Made by a program: the position numbers and the translations under genes
Assembly: GCA_900541175.1 (NCBI GenBank)
Contig: UQIT01000004.1
Location: forward strand, 62,001 to 126,000
Direction: 5' to 3'
DNA length: 64,000 bases
Source of the DNA: an uncultured Collinsella sp.
Lineage (GTDB): Bacteria; Actinomycetota; Coriobacteriia; Coriobacteriales; Coriobacteriaceae
In this document: piece after piece, positions 33,858 through 44,876 of the stretch
Layout: each line of letters starts with the position of its first letter
Numbering within the stretch: position 1 is the first letter of the stretch
The notes under the pieces: model-generated
The model's input: the letters and a program-made list of their open reading frames with translations, nothing else
What the model was told of the DNA's origin: nothing
Databases searched by the model: none

Positions 33858-34772
33858 ATGGGGGAGAACGTGCTCAAGTTCGGTACCTACGTCCGTGTTG
33901 GAAACGCGGCCGAAGCCTATGAGCTCTTACAGAAGAACCGCAACAACAAGATTGTGGGCGGCGGCATCTGGATGCGCCTTGGTTCGCGTCGCGTGGCGAC
34001 GGCGATTGACCTTTCGGCCTGCGGACTCGATCAGATCGAGGAGACCGAGACCGAGTTTCGCATCGGTGCCATGTGTACCCTGCGCCAGCTCGAGCGCCAT
34101 GCCAAGCTCAACGCGCTTGTCAACCATGTCTTTGAGTTCGCCGTCCACGATATCGTGGGCGTGCAGCTGCGCAATACCGCTACGGTGGGCGGCAGCATCT
34201 ACGGTCGCTTTGGCTTCTCGGACGTTCTCTCCGCCTTTCTCGCGCTCGATTCCTATGTTGAGCTGACGGGGGCAGGCCGCGTGCCGCTCGCCGAGTTCGT
34301 GAACATGGGTTACGTTCGCGACGTGATCGAGCACATCGTAGTCGTTAAGCACGATTACCGTGCAAGCTACGAGGCCGTGCGCAAGGCCGCGACCGACTTC
34401 CCCTCCTTAAACGTCACTGCCGCCTGGTGGGACAACAGCTGGCATGTCACCGTGGGCGCCCGCCCGCTGCGCGCGACCCTGCTGCAGGGCGAGGCATGTG
34501 GCCTTACTGCCGAGCAGCCTTCCGAGGACGAGCTGCGCGTCCTGGCTGCATCCGTGCGTGCGCTGAGCTACGGCACCAACCTGTGGGGCTCGGCAGACTA
34601 CCGCCGCTGCATCTCGGCCCCGTTGGCGATTCAGGCCGTGCGCCGCGCCGCCGGCATCGAGCTTTCGGCCGCGCTTGCCCGCGAGCTCGAGGGCGTGCAG
34701 ATTCCTAAGTTCGCCACGGACGAGTATTCCTGCCGCCGCGTGCCCGGCGTCGATTCTAGCGAGGTGCGCTAA
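33858..34772 (+). CDS. FAD-binding subunit of a molybdenum hydroxylase (xanthine dehydrogenase family)
   Basis: A 304-residue CoxM/XdhC-like FAD protein. VGGGIWMRLGSRR near residue 34 is a variant of the FAD-binding loop, and RNTATVGGSIYGRFGFSDVL (about res 107-126) is the second FAD motif. A CO-dehydrogenase-like C-terminal domain follows. It overlaps the catalytic gene by one base (TAATG). The pair would pass electrons from the Mo centre to FAD and then NAD+ or another acceptor. Confidence 0.85.
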   Translation: MGENVLKFGTYVRVGNAAEAYELLQKNRNNKIVGGGIWMRLGSRRVATAIDLSACGLDQIEETETEFRIGAMCTLRQLERHAKLNALVNHVFEFAVHDIVGVQLRNTATVGGSIYGRFGFSDVLSAFLALDSYVELTGAGRVPLAEFVNMGYVRDVIEHIVVVKHDYRASYEAVRKAATDFPSLNVTAAWWDNSWHVTVGARPLRATLLQGEACGLTAEQPSEDELRVLAASVRALSYGTNLWGSADYRRCISAPLAIQAVRRAAGIELSAALARELEGVQIPKFATDEYSCRRVPGVDSSEVR

Positions 34773-37603
34773 TGGCTGCCAAACTCATCGATCTTTCCTT
34801 TACGCTCAACGGCCGTAAGGTCAAGGTCCAGATTGCCCCCGACACCATGCTCTTTGCACTTTTGCGCGAGCAGGGTTGCGCGTCGGTGCGCTGTGCCTGC
34901 GAAACCACCAACTGCGGCCTGTGCACGGTGTGGCTCGACGGCGACCCGGTGCTGAGTTGCTCGGTTCCCGCCGCTCGCGTCGAGGGCCACACCATCACCA
35001 CGCTCGAGGGCCTCAAAGCCGAGTCCGAGGCGCTTGCCCGCGCGATGGCTGCCGAAGGCGCCGAGCAGTGCGGTTTTTGCGCCCCCGGCCTCATCATGAA
35101 CGTGCTGGCGCTCGCCCGCGCCGCCAAGGAGGACCCGAGCCTCGTCGCCACGCGTGAGGAGCTCTCGCGTCAGCTTGCCGGTAACCTCTGTCGTTGCAGC
35201 GGCTACGAGAGCCAGCTGCGCGCCATCGTGCGCTTCCTCAACGAGTCTGGCGTGCAGGTGGGCTTCGAGATGCCCGAGCTGCCCGTCAACGACACGAGCT
35301 CCGACGGTGTCTCCTACAAGCAGATCACCCATAAGCAGCCCAAGAAGGACTCGAAGGCCCTGCTCGAGGGTCGTCCCGTCTACACCGGCGATATGGTGCC
35401 CGCCGGTGCGCTCATCGTCAAACTCAAGCGCAGCCCCTATGCCCGCGCCAAGATCCGCTCCATCGATACGTCGCGCGCCCTGAAAGTGCCCGGTGTGGTG
35501 GGCGTCTACACCTACGAGGACGTGCCCAAGCGCCGCTTTACCATCGCCGGCCAGAGCTATCCGCAGCCGAGTCCCTACGACCGCCTGATCCTCGAGAACC
35601 TCGTGCGCTACCAAAACGAGGAGGTGGCGATCGTCGCCGCCGAGACCGAGGAGGCCGCCGACAAGGCGCTCAAGCTCATCAAGGTCGACTACGAGGTACT
35701 CGAGCCCCTGCTCGACTTTACCCAGGCGCTCGATAACGACATCGTGGTCCACCCCGAGGGCGACGTGACCTTTATGTTCCCGCAGGGCGGCGATGTCCCG
35801 CGCAACCTGGTGTGCAGCGGTACCAGCGATTATGGCGACCTGGACGAGGCCTTTGCCCAGAGCGACATCGTCTTCACCCGCACCTACACCAGCCAGGCCA
35901 CGCAGACCGCGCCCATGGAAACCTTCCGCGCCTTCGCGACGACCGACGCGTTCGGGCGTATCTCGGTGACCACCTCCACGCAGGTGCCCTTCCACGTGCG
36001 CCGCATGGTCGCGCAGTCGCTCGACATTCCGCAGTCGCAGGTGCAGGTCATTAAGCCGCGCATCGGCGGCGGCTTTGGCTCCAAGCAGACGGGCTGCTGC
36101 GAGATCTTTGTTGCGTTTGTGACCCAGCAGACCGGCCGTCCGAGTTACTGCTGCTACACCCGTGAGGAGACCATCACCGCGGGCAACTCGCGTCACCAGA
36201 TGCAGATGACCGTTAAGCTGGGCGCCATGAACGACGGCACTATCACGGCCATCGACCTGCACACGCTGTCCAACGCCGGCGCCTATGGCGAGCACGCCAC
36301 CACGACGATCGGCCTCTCGGGCCACAAGAGCCTGCCCATCTACAACCACGTGAAGGCGAGCCGCTTTAGCTGGGACGCCGTCTACACCAACACCAACCGC
36401 GGCGGCGCGTATCGCGGCTACGGTGCCACCCAGGGCCAGTTTGCCGTGGAGAGCGCCGTCAACGAGCTCGCCGACATGCTGCACATGGATCCCGCCGACC
36501 TGCGCCTTAAGAACATCGTGCGCGAGGGCGAGATCATGCCGCAGTACTACAACGAGAAGCTCAACGCCTGCGCGCTCGACCGCTGCCTGCTACGCGCGAT
36601 GGACATGATCGGCTGGCGCGACAAACCGCTGGCCGTCGACCTGGGCGACCGCGTGCGCGCCCTGGGCTGCGCGCTCACCATGCAGGGCTCGGGCATCTCC
36701 AACGTGGACATCGCCGGCATCGACATGCGCCTGGAAGAGGATGGCTTCATTACCATTGGCACCGGCGCCACCGATAACGGCATGGGCGTCGACACGATCC
36801 TGGCGCAGATTGCCGCCGAGGAGCTGGGCGTGGAGAGCTCGCTCATTGTGGTGCGCGGTGTGGATACCGATGTGTCGCCGTTCGACGCCGGCTCGTACGC
36901 GAGCTCGGGCACGTACGTGACGGGTCTGGCAGCCAAGAACGCCGCGACGGAGCTGCGCGAGAAAATTTGCGCCAAGGCCGCCCAGATGTGGGACGTGGAC
37001 GCCGCCGACGTGGTCTTTGATGGTCAGTACGTGCGCCTGTCTGACGAGCGTGCCGCGCGCGAGCAGAACCGCTACCTCACGCTGCGTGACTTTGCCAACC
37101 TGTGCGTCAAGAACATTGCGGGCGGCGACGCGCTCACCTCGCATGCCTCTGCCTGCCTGCCCGTTTCGCCTCCGCCGTTTATGGCCGGTATTGCCGAGGT
37201 CGAGGTCGACAAGGCCACTGGCAAGGTGACTGTGGTGGACTATGCGGCGGCCGTTGACTGCGGCACCGTGATCAACGAGGCGCTCGCGCGCGTCCAGGCC
37301 GAGGGCGGCATTGCCCAGGGTATCGGTCACGCGCTCTACGAGATCGTCGAGCACGATGAGCGCGGTCGTCTGCGCACCGGCAACTTTATGAGCTACAAGC
37401 TGCCCACACGTCTGGATATCGGCAGCATCCGCGTGGCCTTTGAGCCGAGCTACGAGCCGACGGGTCCGTTTGGTGCCAAGTCGATCGGCGAGGTCGTCAT
37501 CAACACGCCGCTCGCCGCCGTTGCCTCGGCCGTGGCACACGCTACCGGACATCAGGTTCGCTCGCTGCCGATCACGCCCGAGAAGGCCCTGCTGGGGGAG
37601 TAG
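34772..37603 (+). CDS. Molybdenum hydroxylase, fused [2Fe-2S] and Mo-binding subunits
   Basis: A 943-residue protein. The first ~160 residues bind two [2Fe-2S] clusters: CACETTNCGLC...C (Cys43, 48, 51, 63) and CGFCAPG...NLCRCSGY. The remainder is the Mo domain, with GGGFGSKQTG, RGYGATQGQF and a C-terminal GAKSIGEVVINTP whose glutamate aligns with the catalytic base of xanthine dehydrogenases. This XdhC-A fusion with separate FAD subunit is like that of selenium-dependent hydroxylases. The nearby selD-yedF-DUF3343-desulfurase set supports a labile selenium cofactor, but yqeB/yqeC are not in the window. Purine or related heterocycle hydroxylation is the likely reaction; substrate unproven. Confidence 0.88.
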   Translation: MAAKLIDLSFTLNGRKVKVQIAPDTMLFALLREQGCASVRCACETTNCGLCTVWLDGDPVLSCSVPAARVEGHTITTLEGLKAESEALARAMAAEGAEQCGFCAPGLIMNVLALARAAKEDPSLVATREELSRQLAGNLCRCSGYESQLRAIVRFLNESGVQVGFEMPELPVNDTSSDGVSYKQITHKQPKKDSKALLEGRPVYTGDMVPAGALIVKLKRSPYARAKIRSIDTSRALKVPGVVGVYTYEDVPKRRFTIAGQSYPQPSPYDRLILENLVRYQNEEVAIVAAETEEAADKALKLIKVDYEVLEPLLDFTQALDNDIVVHPEGDVTFMFPQGGDVPRNLVCSGTSDYGDLDEAFAQSDIVFTRTYTSQATQTAPMETFRAFATTDAFGRISVTTSTQVPFHVRRMVAQSLDIPQSQVQVIKPRIGGGFGSKQTGCCEIFVAFVTQQTGRPSYCCYTREETITAGNSRHQMQMTVKLGAMNDGTITAIDLHTLSNAGAYGEHATTTIGLSGHKSLPIYNHVKASRFSWDAVYTNTNRGGAYRGYGATQGQFAVESAVNELADMLHMDPADLRLKNIVREGEIMPQYYNEKLNACALDRCLLRAMDMIGWRDKPLAVDLGDRVRALGCALTMQGSGISNVDIAGIDMRLEEDGFITIGTGATDNGMGVDTILAQIAAEELGVESSLIVVRGVDTDVSPFDAGSYASSGTYVTGLAAKNAATELREKICAKAAQMWDVDAADVVFDGQYVRLSDERAAREQNRYLTLRDFANLCVKNIAGGDALTSHASACLPVSPPPFMAGIAEVEVDKATGKVTVVDYAAAVDCGTVINEALARVQAEGGIAQGIGHALYEIVEHDERGRLRTGNFMSYKLPTRLDIGSIRVAFEPSYEPTGPFGAKSIGEVVINTPLAAVASAVAHATGHQVRSLPITPEKALLGE

Positions 37604-37640
37604 GCGAGGAGGCGCTGTACCCGCTCATTGCCTAGCCCGG

Positions 37641-37820
37641 GGAAACTGCAGCCCACTTTTCAACTGAATTGTGGGCTGCAGTTTCCGTTTGAGGGCCTTG
37701 GCGGAAAGTGCATCCCGGAATAGGGGCTCAAAACGGATTGCAGTTTCCGGTTGATGGCTATAGCGGAAATTGCATCCCATTCCGAGGCCCCAAACCGGGA
37801 CACGCTTTCCGGCGCATGGC
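37641..37820. repeat. Intergenic palindrome cluster, family C
   Basis: Three tandem related inverted repeats. The first has perfect 16-base arms, GGAAACTGCAGCCCAC (37641-37656) and GTGGGCTGCAGTTTCC (37671-37686). The second (about 37701-37749, GCGGAAAGTGCATCCC ... GGATTGCAGTTTCCG) and the third (about 37762-37813, GCGGAAATTGCATCCC ... GACACGCTTTCCGGC) are less perfect. No gene lies here. Confidence 0.8.
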
Positions 37821-37849
37821 CAGCATCGCCAGGCTGCCGAGTCCTACCG

Positions 37850-37918
37850 AAGTTGCGGTGGAATAGGGACTGTTTTGGAGGACTGGAGCCCCAAACAGTC
37901 CCTATTCCACCGCAACTT
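37850..37918. repeat. Intergenic palindrome, family A, copy 3 (variant)
   Basis: AAGTTGCGGTGGAATAGGGA on the left and TCCCTATTCCACCGCAACTT on the right, pairing perfectly. Relative to other copies, two stem positions differ and the opposite arm has the matching change at both. Confidence 0.9.
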
Positions 37919-38030
37919 CGATGGGGCGGCGGGGGATCCGATGCGTACTCGTGGTGAGGTCGTGAGCTTGTAAAAGGTGTGCGTGCGCTTGTCGTTCGTA
38001 TCTGCTATCATTCCTAGTCTGTGCGCTCAT

Positions 38031-38114
38031 GCGGGCGTGGCGGAATTGGTAGACGCGCCAGATTTAGGTTCTGGTGGGATTCCCGTGAAGGTTCGAGTCC
38101 TTTCGCCCGCACCA
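38031..38114 (+). tRNA. tRNA-Leu (TAG)
   Basis: Acceptor GCGGGCG/CGCCCGC, anticodon arm CCAGA-TTTAGGT-TCTGG with anticodon TAG, class II variable arm (TGGGATTCCCGTG), T arm AAGG-TTCGAGT-CCTTT, encoded CCA. 84 bases. Confidence 0.95.
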
Positions 38115-38202
38115 ACGCATCTGCGTCGGCTTCGGCCGTCGCGACTCTTTGTTGCATAAAGGTACCAGCACCTCAGATAAGCTGGGCAGTATGAGGAGGA
38201 AC

Positions 38203-39504
38203 GTGTTGAACATCACCGCTTCTGACGTCAAGGACGCCAAGCTCACCGCTACGGTCACCATCCCGGCCGCCGACGTCGACGCCGCGATCAAGAAGGCCTA
38301 CAAGGACACCGCCAAGAAGTACCGCTTCCCGGGCTTCCGCGCCGGCAAGGCTCCCCGTCCGGTCATCGACTCTGCTCTTGGCGCCGAGGCTACCCTCGCT
38401 CAGGCCACCAACGACCTGATCGCCGCCAACGAGCCTGCCGTCCTCAACGAGCTGGACATCGTCCCCACCAAGAATGGTGACTACAAGGACCTCGACCTCG
38501 CCAAGGATCACGAGGACTACACCTACACCGTCGAGTTCTCCCTGCGTCCCGCCGCTGAGCTCTCCTCCTTCGACGCTGTCGAGATCGAGATGCCCCCTGC
38601 GGAGGTCACCGACTCCGAGATCAACAACCAGGTCGAGATGCTCCTCAACTACCGTGCCACCTTCGAGGACGTTGAGGGTCGCGCCGTCGAGGCCGAGGAC
38701 TACGTCACCGTCGACCTCAAGGCCGTCGAGAACGCCGACAACTTTGCCGCCGAGGGCCGTATGCTCATCGCCGGTAGCGACAGCAACCCCAAGGAGTTCA
38801 ACGAGGCCCTGATCGGCGCTAACGTTGACGACGTCAAGACCGTCACCTGGACCGACGAGGTCGAGGAGGGCGAGGAGGCCGAGACCCACACTGTCGAGGT
38901 CACCGTCAAGGGCATCAAGGTCCGCAACACCCCCGAGCTCACCGACGAGCTTGTCAAGTCCGACTTTGGCTTCGACAGCATCGACGCCATGCGCGACGCC
39001 ATCAAGATCGAGATCGAGCAGGACAAGGCTTCCCGCCTCCCGGCCGAGAAGGAGAACCGTTGCGTCGCCGCTCTCGCCGAGCGTCTGCAGCTCGAGGAGA
39101 TGGACGCCGACTACGAGCAGTCCGTTTTTGAGGAGCTTGGCCAGAACTTCCTGTCCAACCTCGCTGCCCGCGGCATGACGCTGGACACCTGGCTGCCCGC
39201 TTCCGGCCTGACCATGGAGCAGTTCATCGGCGACCTGCACAAGCAGGCCAACGACGTTGCCCGTGAGTCCCTGGCTCTGGACGCCCTCGCCCGTGAGCTC
39301 AAGATCGAGGTCACCGAGGACGACATCAACGCCGAGTTCGAGAAGGCGGGCGTCAAGGACGTCGAGGCTTACAAGGCCGAGTTCATCGCCGATGGCCGCA
39401 TGCCTGCCGTCCGCGAGTCCATCCGTCGCTCCAAGGCCGTCGACCACCTGGTCGAGAACGCCAAGGTGACCGAGGTCGACGAGACCGCCAAGGACGCCGA
39501 GTAA
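38203..39504 (+). CDS. tig: Trigger factor
   Basis: Ribosome-bound chaperone and prolyl isomerase of about 433 residues. The ribosome-docking signature is PGFRAGKAPRPVI. The FKBP-like middle domain is present (EDYVTVDLKAVEN) and is followed by the helical C-terminal arms. AGGAGGA at 38193 lies just before GTG 38203 and TTG 38206, so one of these is the start; the in-frame ATG at 38191 would put the ribosome site inside the gene. Heads the usual tig-clpP-clpX order. Confidence 0.92.
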   Translation: MLNITASDVKDAKLTATVTIPAADVDAAIKKAYKDTAKKYRFPGFRAGKAPRPVIDSALGAEATLAQATNDLIAANEPAVLNELDIVPTKNGDYKDLDLAKDHEDYTYTVEFSLRPAAELSSFDAVEIEMPPAEVTDSEINNQVEMLLNYRATFEDVEGRAVEAEDYVTVDLKAVENADNFAAEGRMLIAGSDSNPKEFNEALIGANVDDVKTVTWTDEVEEGEEAETHTVEVTVKGIKVRNTPELTDELVKSDFGFDSIDAMRDAIKIEIEQDKASRLPAEKENRCVAALAERLQLEEMDADYEQSVFEELGQNFLSNLAARGMTLDTWLPASGLTMEQFIGDLHKQANDVARESLALDALARELKIEVTEDDINAEFEKAGVKDVEAYKAEFIADGRMPAVRESIRRSKAVDHLVENAKVTEVDETAKDAE

Positions 39505-39667
39505 TTCTCGCCACCTTGCCCGCGAGCGCATGCGTGCGCCCGTGATGGGGTAAAGTTATACACCGGTTATCCGGTTGCTTCGTACGGTGCCAGCCAATGC
39601 ATAGCATGCGGGCACCGTACGTTTATCTAGAACCAATTTGGTCAGCAAGAGAGAAATGGAGATGCGT

Positions 39668-40288
39668 ATGATCGCCAAGTTCGATTCCGCCCTCGTGCCA
39701 TACGTTATCGAGCAGACGCCGCGCGGCGAGCGCAGCTACGATATCTATTCGCGCCTGCTCAACGACCGCATCATCTTCTTGGGCGAGGAGATCAACTCCG
39801 TCAGCGCCAACCTGGTCGTTGCCCAGCTGCTGCATCTTGAGAGCCAGGATGCCGAGAAGGATATCTCGCTCTACATCAATTCGCCCGGTGGCGAGGTCTA
39901 CTCCGGCCTGGCGATTCTGGACACCATGAACTTCATCAAGCCGCAGGTCTCGACCATTTGCGTCGGTATGGCCGCGTCTATGGCCGCTGTGCTGCTTTCG
40001 GCCGGCGCCAAGGGCAAGCGCTTCTGCCTGCCGCACTCCAAGGTCATGATTCACCAGCCCAGCGGCGGTGCCCAGGGTCAGCAGACCGAGATCGAGATCG
40101 TGGCCGAGGAGATCAAGAAGACTCGCCGCGAGCTCAACCAGATCCTGTCCGACGCCTCGGGCCAGCCCATCGAGAAGGTCCAGGCCGACACCGAGCGCGA
40201 CAACTACCTGACCGCTGCCGAGGCCCTCGACTACGGCCTGATCGACCGTATCGTCACCTCGCGCGATCTCGCCGCGAAGGACGCCTAG
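39668..40288 (+). CDS. clpP: ATP-dependent Clp protease proteolytic subunit
   Basis: Serine protease of about 206 residues forming the tetradecameric barrel. Catalytic serine in VGMAASMAA, histidine in PHSKVMIHQP and aspartate further on. LVPYVIEQTPRGERSYDIYS is the typical N-terminus. ATGs at 39656, 39662 and 39668 are all possible; GGAG six bases before 39668 favours the last. One base separates its stop from clpX. Confidence 0.95.
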   Translation: MIAKFDSALVPYVIEQTPRGERSYDIYSRLLNDRIIFLGEEINSVSANLVVAQLLHLESQDAEKDISLYINSPGGEVYSGLAILDTMNFIKPQVSTICVGMAASMAAVLLSAGAKGKRFCLPHSKVMIHQPSGGAQGQQTEIEIVAEEIKKTRRELNQILSDASGQPIEKVQADTERDNYLTAAEALDYGLIDRIVTSRDLAAKDA

Positions 40289-40289
40289 G

Positions 40290-41696
40290 ATGGCAGGTAA
40301 CATGCAGGACAACTTTGACGAGAACGGCAACCCCATCCGCTGCTCCTTCTGCGGAAAAGAGCAGGGCCAGGTTCGTCGCCTCGTAAAGGGCCCGACCAAC
40401 ATCTTTATCTGTGACGAGTGCGTCGCCGCCTGTTCCGAGATTCTGGAAGAGTCGCTGGCTTCGGACTTTATGGACGCTGCCCGCAACGGCAAACTGCCAG
40501 GCTTCCTCAACGACCACGGTCAGGCTGCATCCCAGCCGGCTGTGGACCCCGAGACCGAGGGCTTTGAGCTTGAGGACGACCGTCAGGTCATCACACACGT
40601 GCCGACGCCGCACGAGATCTATGACGAGCTTTCGGCCTATGTTATGGGCCAGGAGGACGCCAAGCGTGCCATGTCGGTGGCCGTGTACAACCACTATCGC
40701 CGCGTGATCGAGGGCGGCGCTGCGCTTTCGGCCTTTGACGACGGTTTGGACTCGCAGCTCGATGATGATATGGACGAGGTGGAGCTCGCCAAGTCCAACA
40801 TTTTGCTGCTCGGTCCCACCGGTACCGGTAAGACGCTGCTCGCCCAGACGCTCGCACGTATCCTCGAGGTGCCGTTTGCCATCGCCGACGCCACCGCGCT
40901 CACCGAGGCCGGTTACGTGGGCGAGGATGTGGAGAACATCCTGCTCAAGCTCATCAATGCCGCCGATGGCGATATTGAGCGCGCGCAGGTCGGCATTATC
41001 TACGTGGACGAGATCGACAAGATCGCCCGCAAGGCCGAGAACCTCTCCATCACCCGCGATGTTTCGGGCGAGGGCGTTCAGCAGGCGCTGCTTAAGATTC
41101 TTGAAGGTACGGTGGCAAGCGTTCCGCCCACCGGCGGCCGCAAGCATCCCCAGCAGGAGCTGCTGCAGATCGATACGACCAACATCCTGTTTATCTGCGG
41201 CGGTGCCTTTGTGGGTCTGGACAAGATCATCGCCGATCGCGTGGGCAACAAGGGTGTGGGCTTTAACTCCGAGATCGCCGGCCCCACCTCGGTCGACGAG
41301 AACGACCTGCTGCGCCAGGTGCTTCCGCAGGACCTCAATGCCTTTGGCATGATTCCCGAGTTCGTGGGCCGCACGCCTGTCGTAACCCAGACGCAGGCGC
41401 TCGACGAGGACGATCTGGTGTCGATTCTGACCGAGCCCAAGAACGCCGTGGTGCGTCAGTACCGCAAGATGTTCCAGCTCGAGGACGTTGAGCTTGAGTT
41501 TGAGGACGCCGCCCTGCACGAGATCGCACGCATGGCGCTTGCCCGCAAGACCGGCGCCCGCGGCCTGCGCTCCATCTGCGAGGACGTGCTGCAGCAGACG
41601 ATGTTCGACCTCCCCAGCGAGGAGGGTGTTTCCAAGGTCGTCGTGACCGAAGCTTCCGTAAAGGGCGAAGAGCAGCCCCAGCGCATCTACGGCTAG
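40290..41696 (+). CDS. clpX: ATP-dependent Clp protease ATP-binding subunit ClpX
   Basis: AAA+ unfoldase of 468 residues. N-terminal zinc-binding domain with Cys18, Cys21, Cys41 and Cys44. Walker A GPTGTGKT, Walker B IIYVDEIDK, and the pore loop GYVGEDVE. A glutamate/aspartate-rich insert near residue 150 (DDGLDSQLDDDMDEVE) is longer than in E. coli ClpX. Closed by a terminator. Confidence 0.95.
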   Translation: MAGNMQDNFDENGNPIRCSFCGKEQGQVRRLVKGPTNIFICDECVAACSEILEESLASDFMDAARNGKLPGFLNDHGQAASQPAVDPETEGFELEDDRQVITHVPTPHEIYDELSAYVMGQEDAKRAMSVAVYNHYRRVIEGGAALSAFDDGLDSQLDDDMDEVELAKSNILLLGPTGTGKTLLAQTLARILEVPFAIADATALTEAGYVGEDVENILLKLINAADGDIERAQVGIIYVDEIDKIARKAENLSITRDVSGEGVQQALLKILEGTVASVPPTGGRKHPQQELLQIDTTNILFICGGAFVGLDKIIADRVGNKGVGFNSEIAGPTSVDENDLLRQVLPQDLNAFGMIPEFVGRTPVVTQTQALDEDDLVSILTEPKNAVVRQYRKMFQLEDVELEFEDAALHEIARMALARKTGARGLRSICEDVLQQTMFDLPSEEGVSKVVVTEASVKGEEQPQRIYG

Positions 41697-41719
41697 ACCT
41701 GCCTGAAATGTGTTTGCAA

Positions 41720-41757
41720 ATAGCCTCCGGCCACCTGCGGTCGGAGGCTATTTTATA
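41720..41757 (+). terminator. Terminator after clpX
   Basis: AATAGCCTCCG (41720-41730) / CGGAGGCTATT (41743-41753), 12-base loop, then TTATA. Confidence 0.85.
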
Positions 41758-41846
41758 TATACGCAATAACCCCAACTACCTGTGTTATTCTGTGTGTTTG
41801 TTTAAGCCTCAGCGAAGTCATTCAGACTGAAGTAATCGATACCTAA

Positions 41847-41886
41847 GGGGAGGAATGCAGACCCTGGCGGGCCTACATTCCTCCCC
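41847..41886 (+). promoter_or_regulatory. Leader hairpin upstream of valS
   Basis: GGGGAGGAATG pairs with CATTCCTCCCC (about 41848-41858 and 41876-41886) around a 17-base loop. It sits in the 5' leader, 20 bases before the valS start, with no T-run. It may be an attenuator or a translational control element. I see no clear T-box consensus. Confidence 0.5.
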
Positions 41887-41906
41887 GGCGGGACAGGGAG
41901 AGATAT

Positions 41907-44603
<2,697 letters not shown>

Positions 44604-44618
44604 GGTGGACTGTGGGGC

Positions 44619-44726
44619 GCGGTTTGGGGCATTGCTCGCTACTGCGAACAGTCCTGCTCGCACGAAGGCCACATTAAGTGGCCTTCGGCTCGTGCGGAAC
44701 TTGTATCGAGCAAAGCCCCAAACCGC
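44619..44726. repeat. Nested inverted repeat, family D, between valS and folC
   Basis: Outer arms GCGGTTTGGGGC (44619-44630) / GCCCCAAACCGC (44715-44726), middle GCTCG/CGAGC, and inner arms beginning CGCACGAAGGCCAC (44659-44672) / GTGGCCTTCGG...CGTGCG (44678-44696). This would fold into one long interrupted hairpin. No gene lies in 44604-44876; a low-quality terminator-like stretch (GAGGGGC...GCCTCTTTTT) is near 44825-44855. Confidence 0.8.
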
Positions 44727-44876
44727 TCCCATAGCGGTTACGGGGGCGTCCGCTGCCTGTGATGGCCACATTGCTGATGCCTTGACTCCGCTGCAAGCGG
44801 GTAGTGGCTGATATTTTGAATGGGAGGGGCTCGTTGTTTTGATGGGCCTCTTTTTATGTTATTGGAGACTTTGGTT

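Noticed and set aside
37641..37918. CRISPR array
   Set aside because: Units are palindromes of differing length and sequence with no regular repeat-spacer spacing, and no cas gene is in the window.
41760..41906. T-box riboswitch upstream of valS
   Set aside because: I could not find the T-box core consensus or a specifier hairpin; only a simple stem remains.
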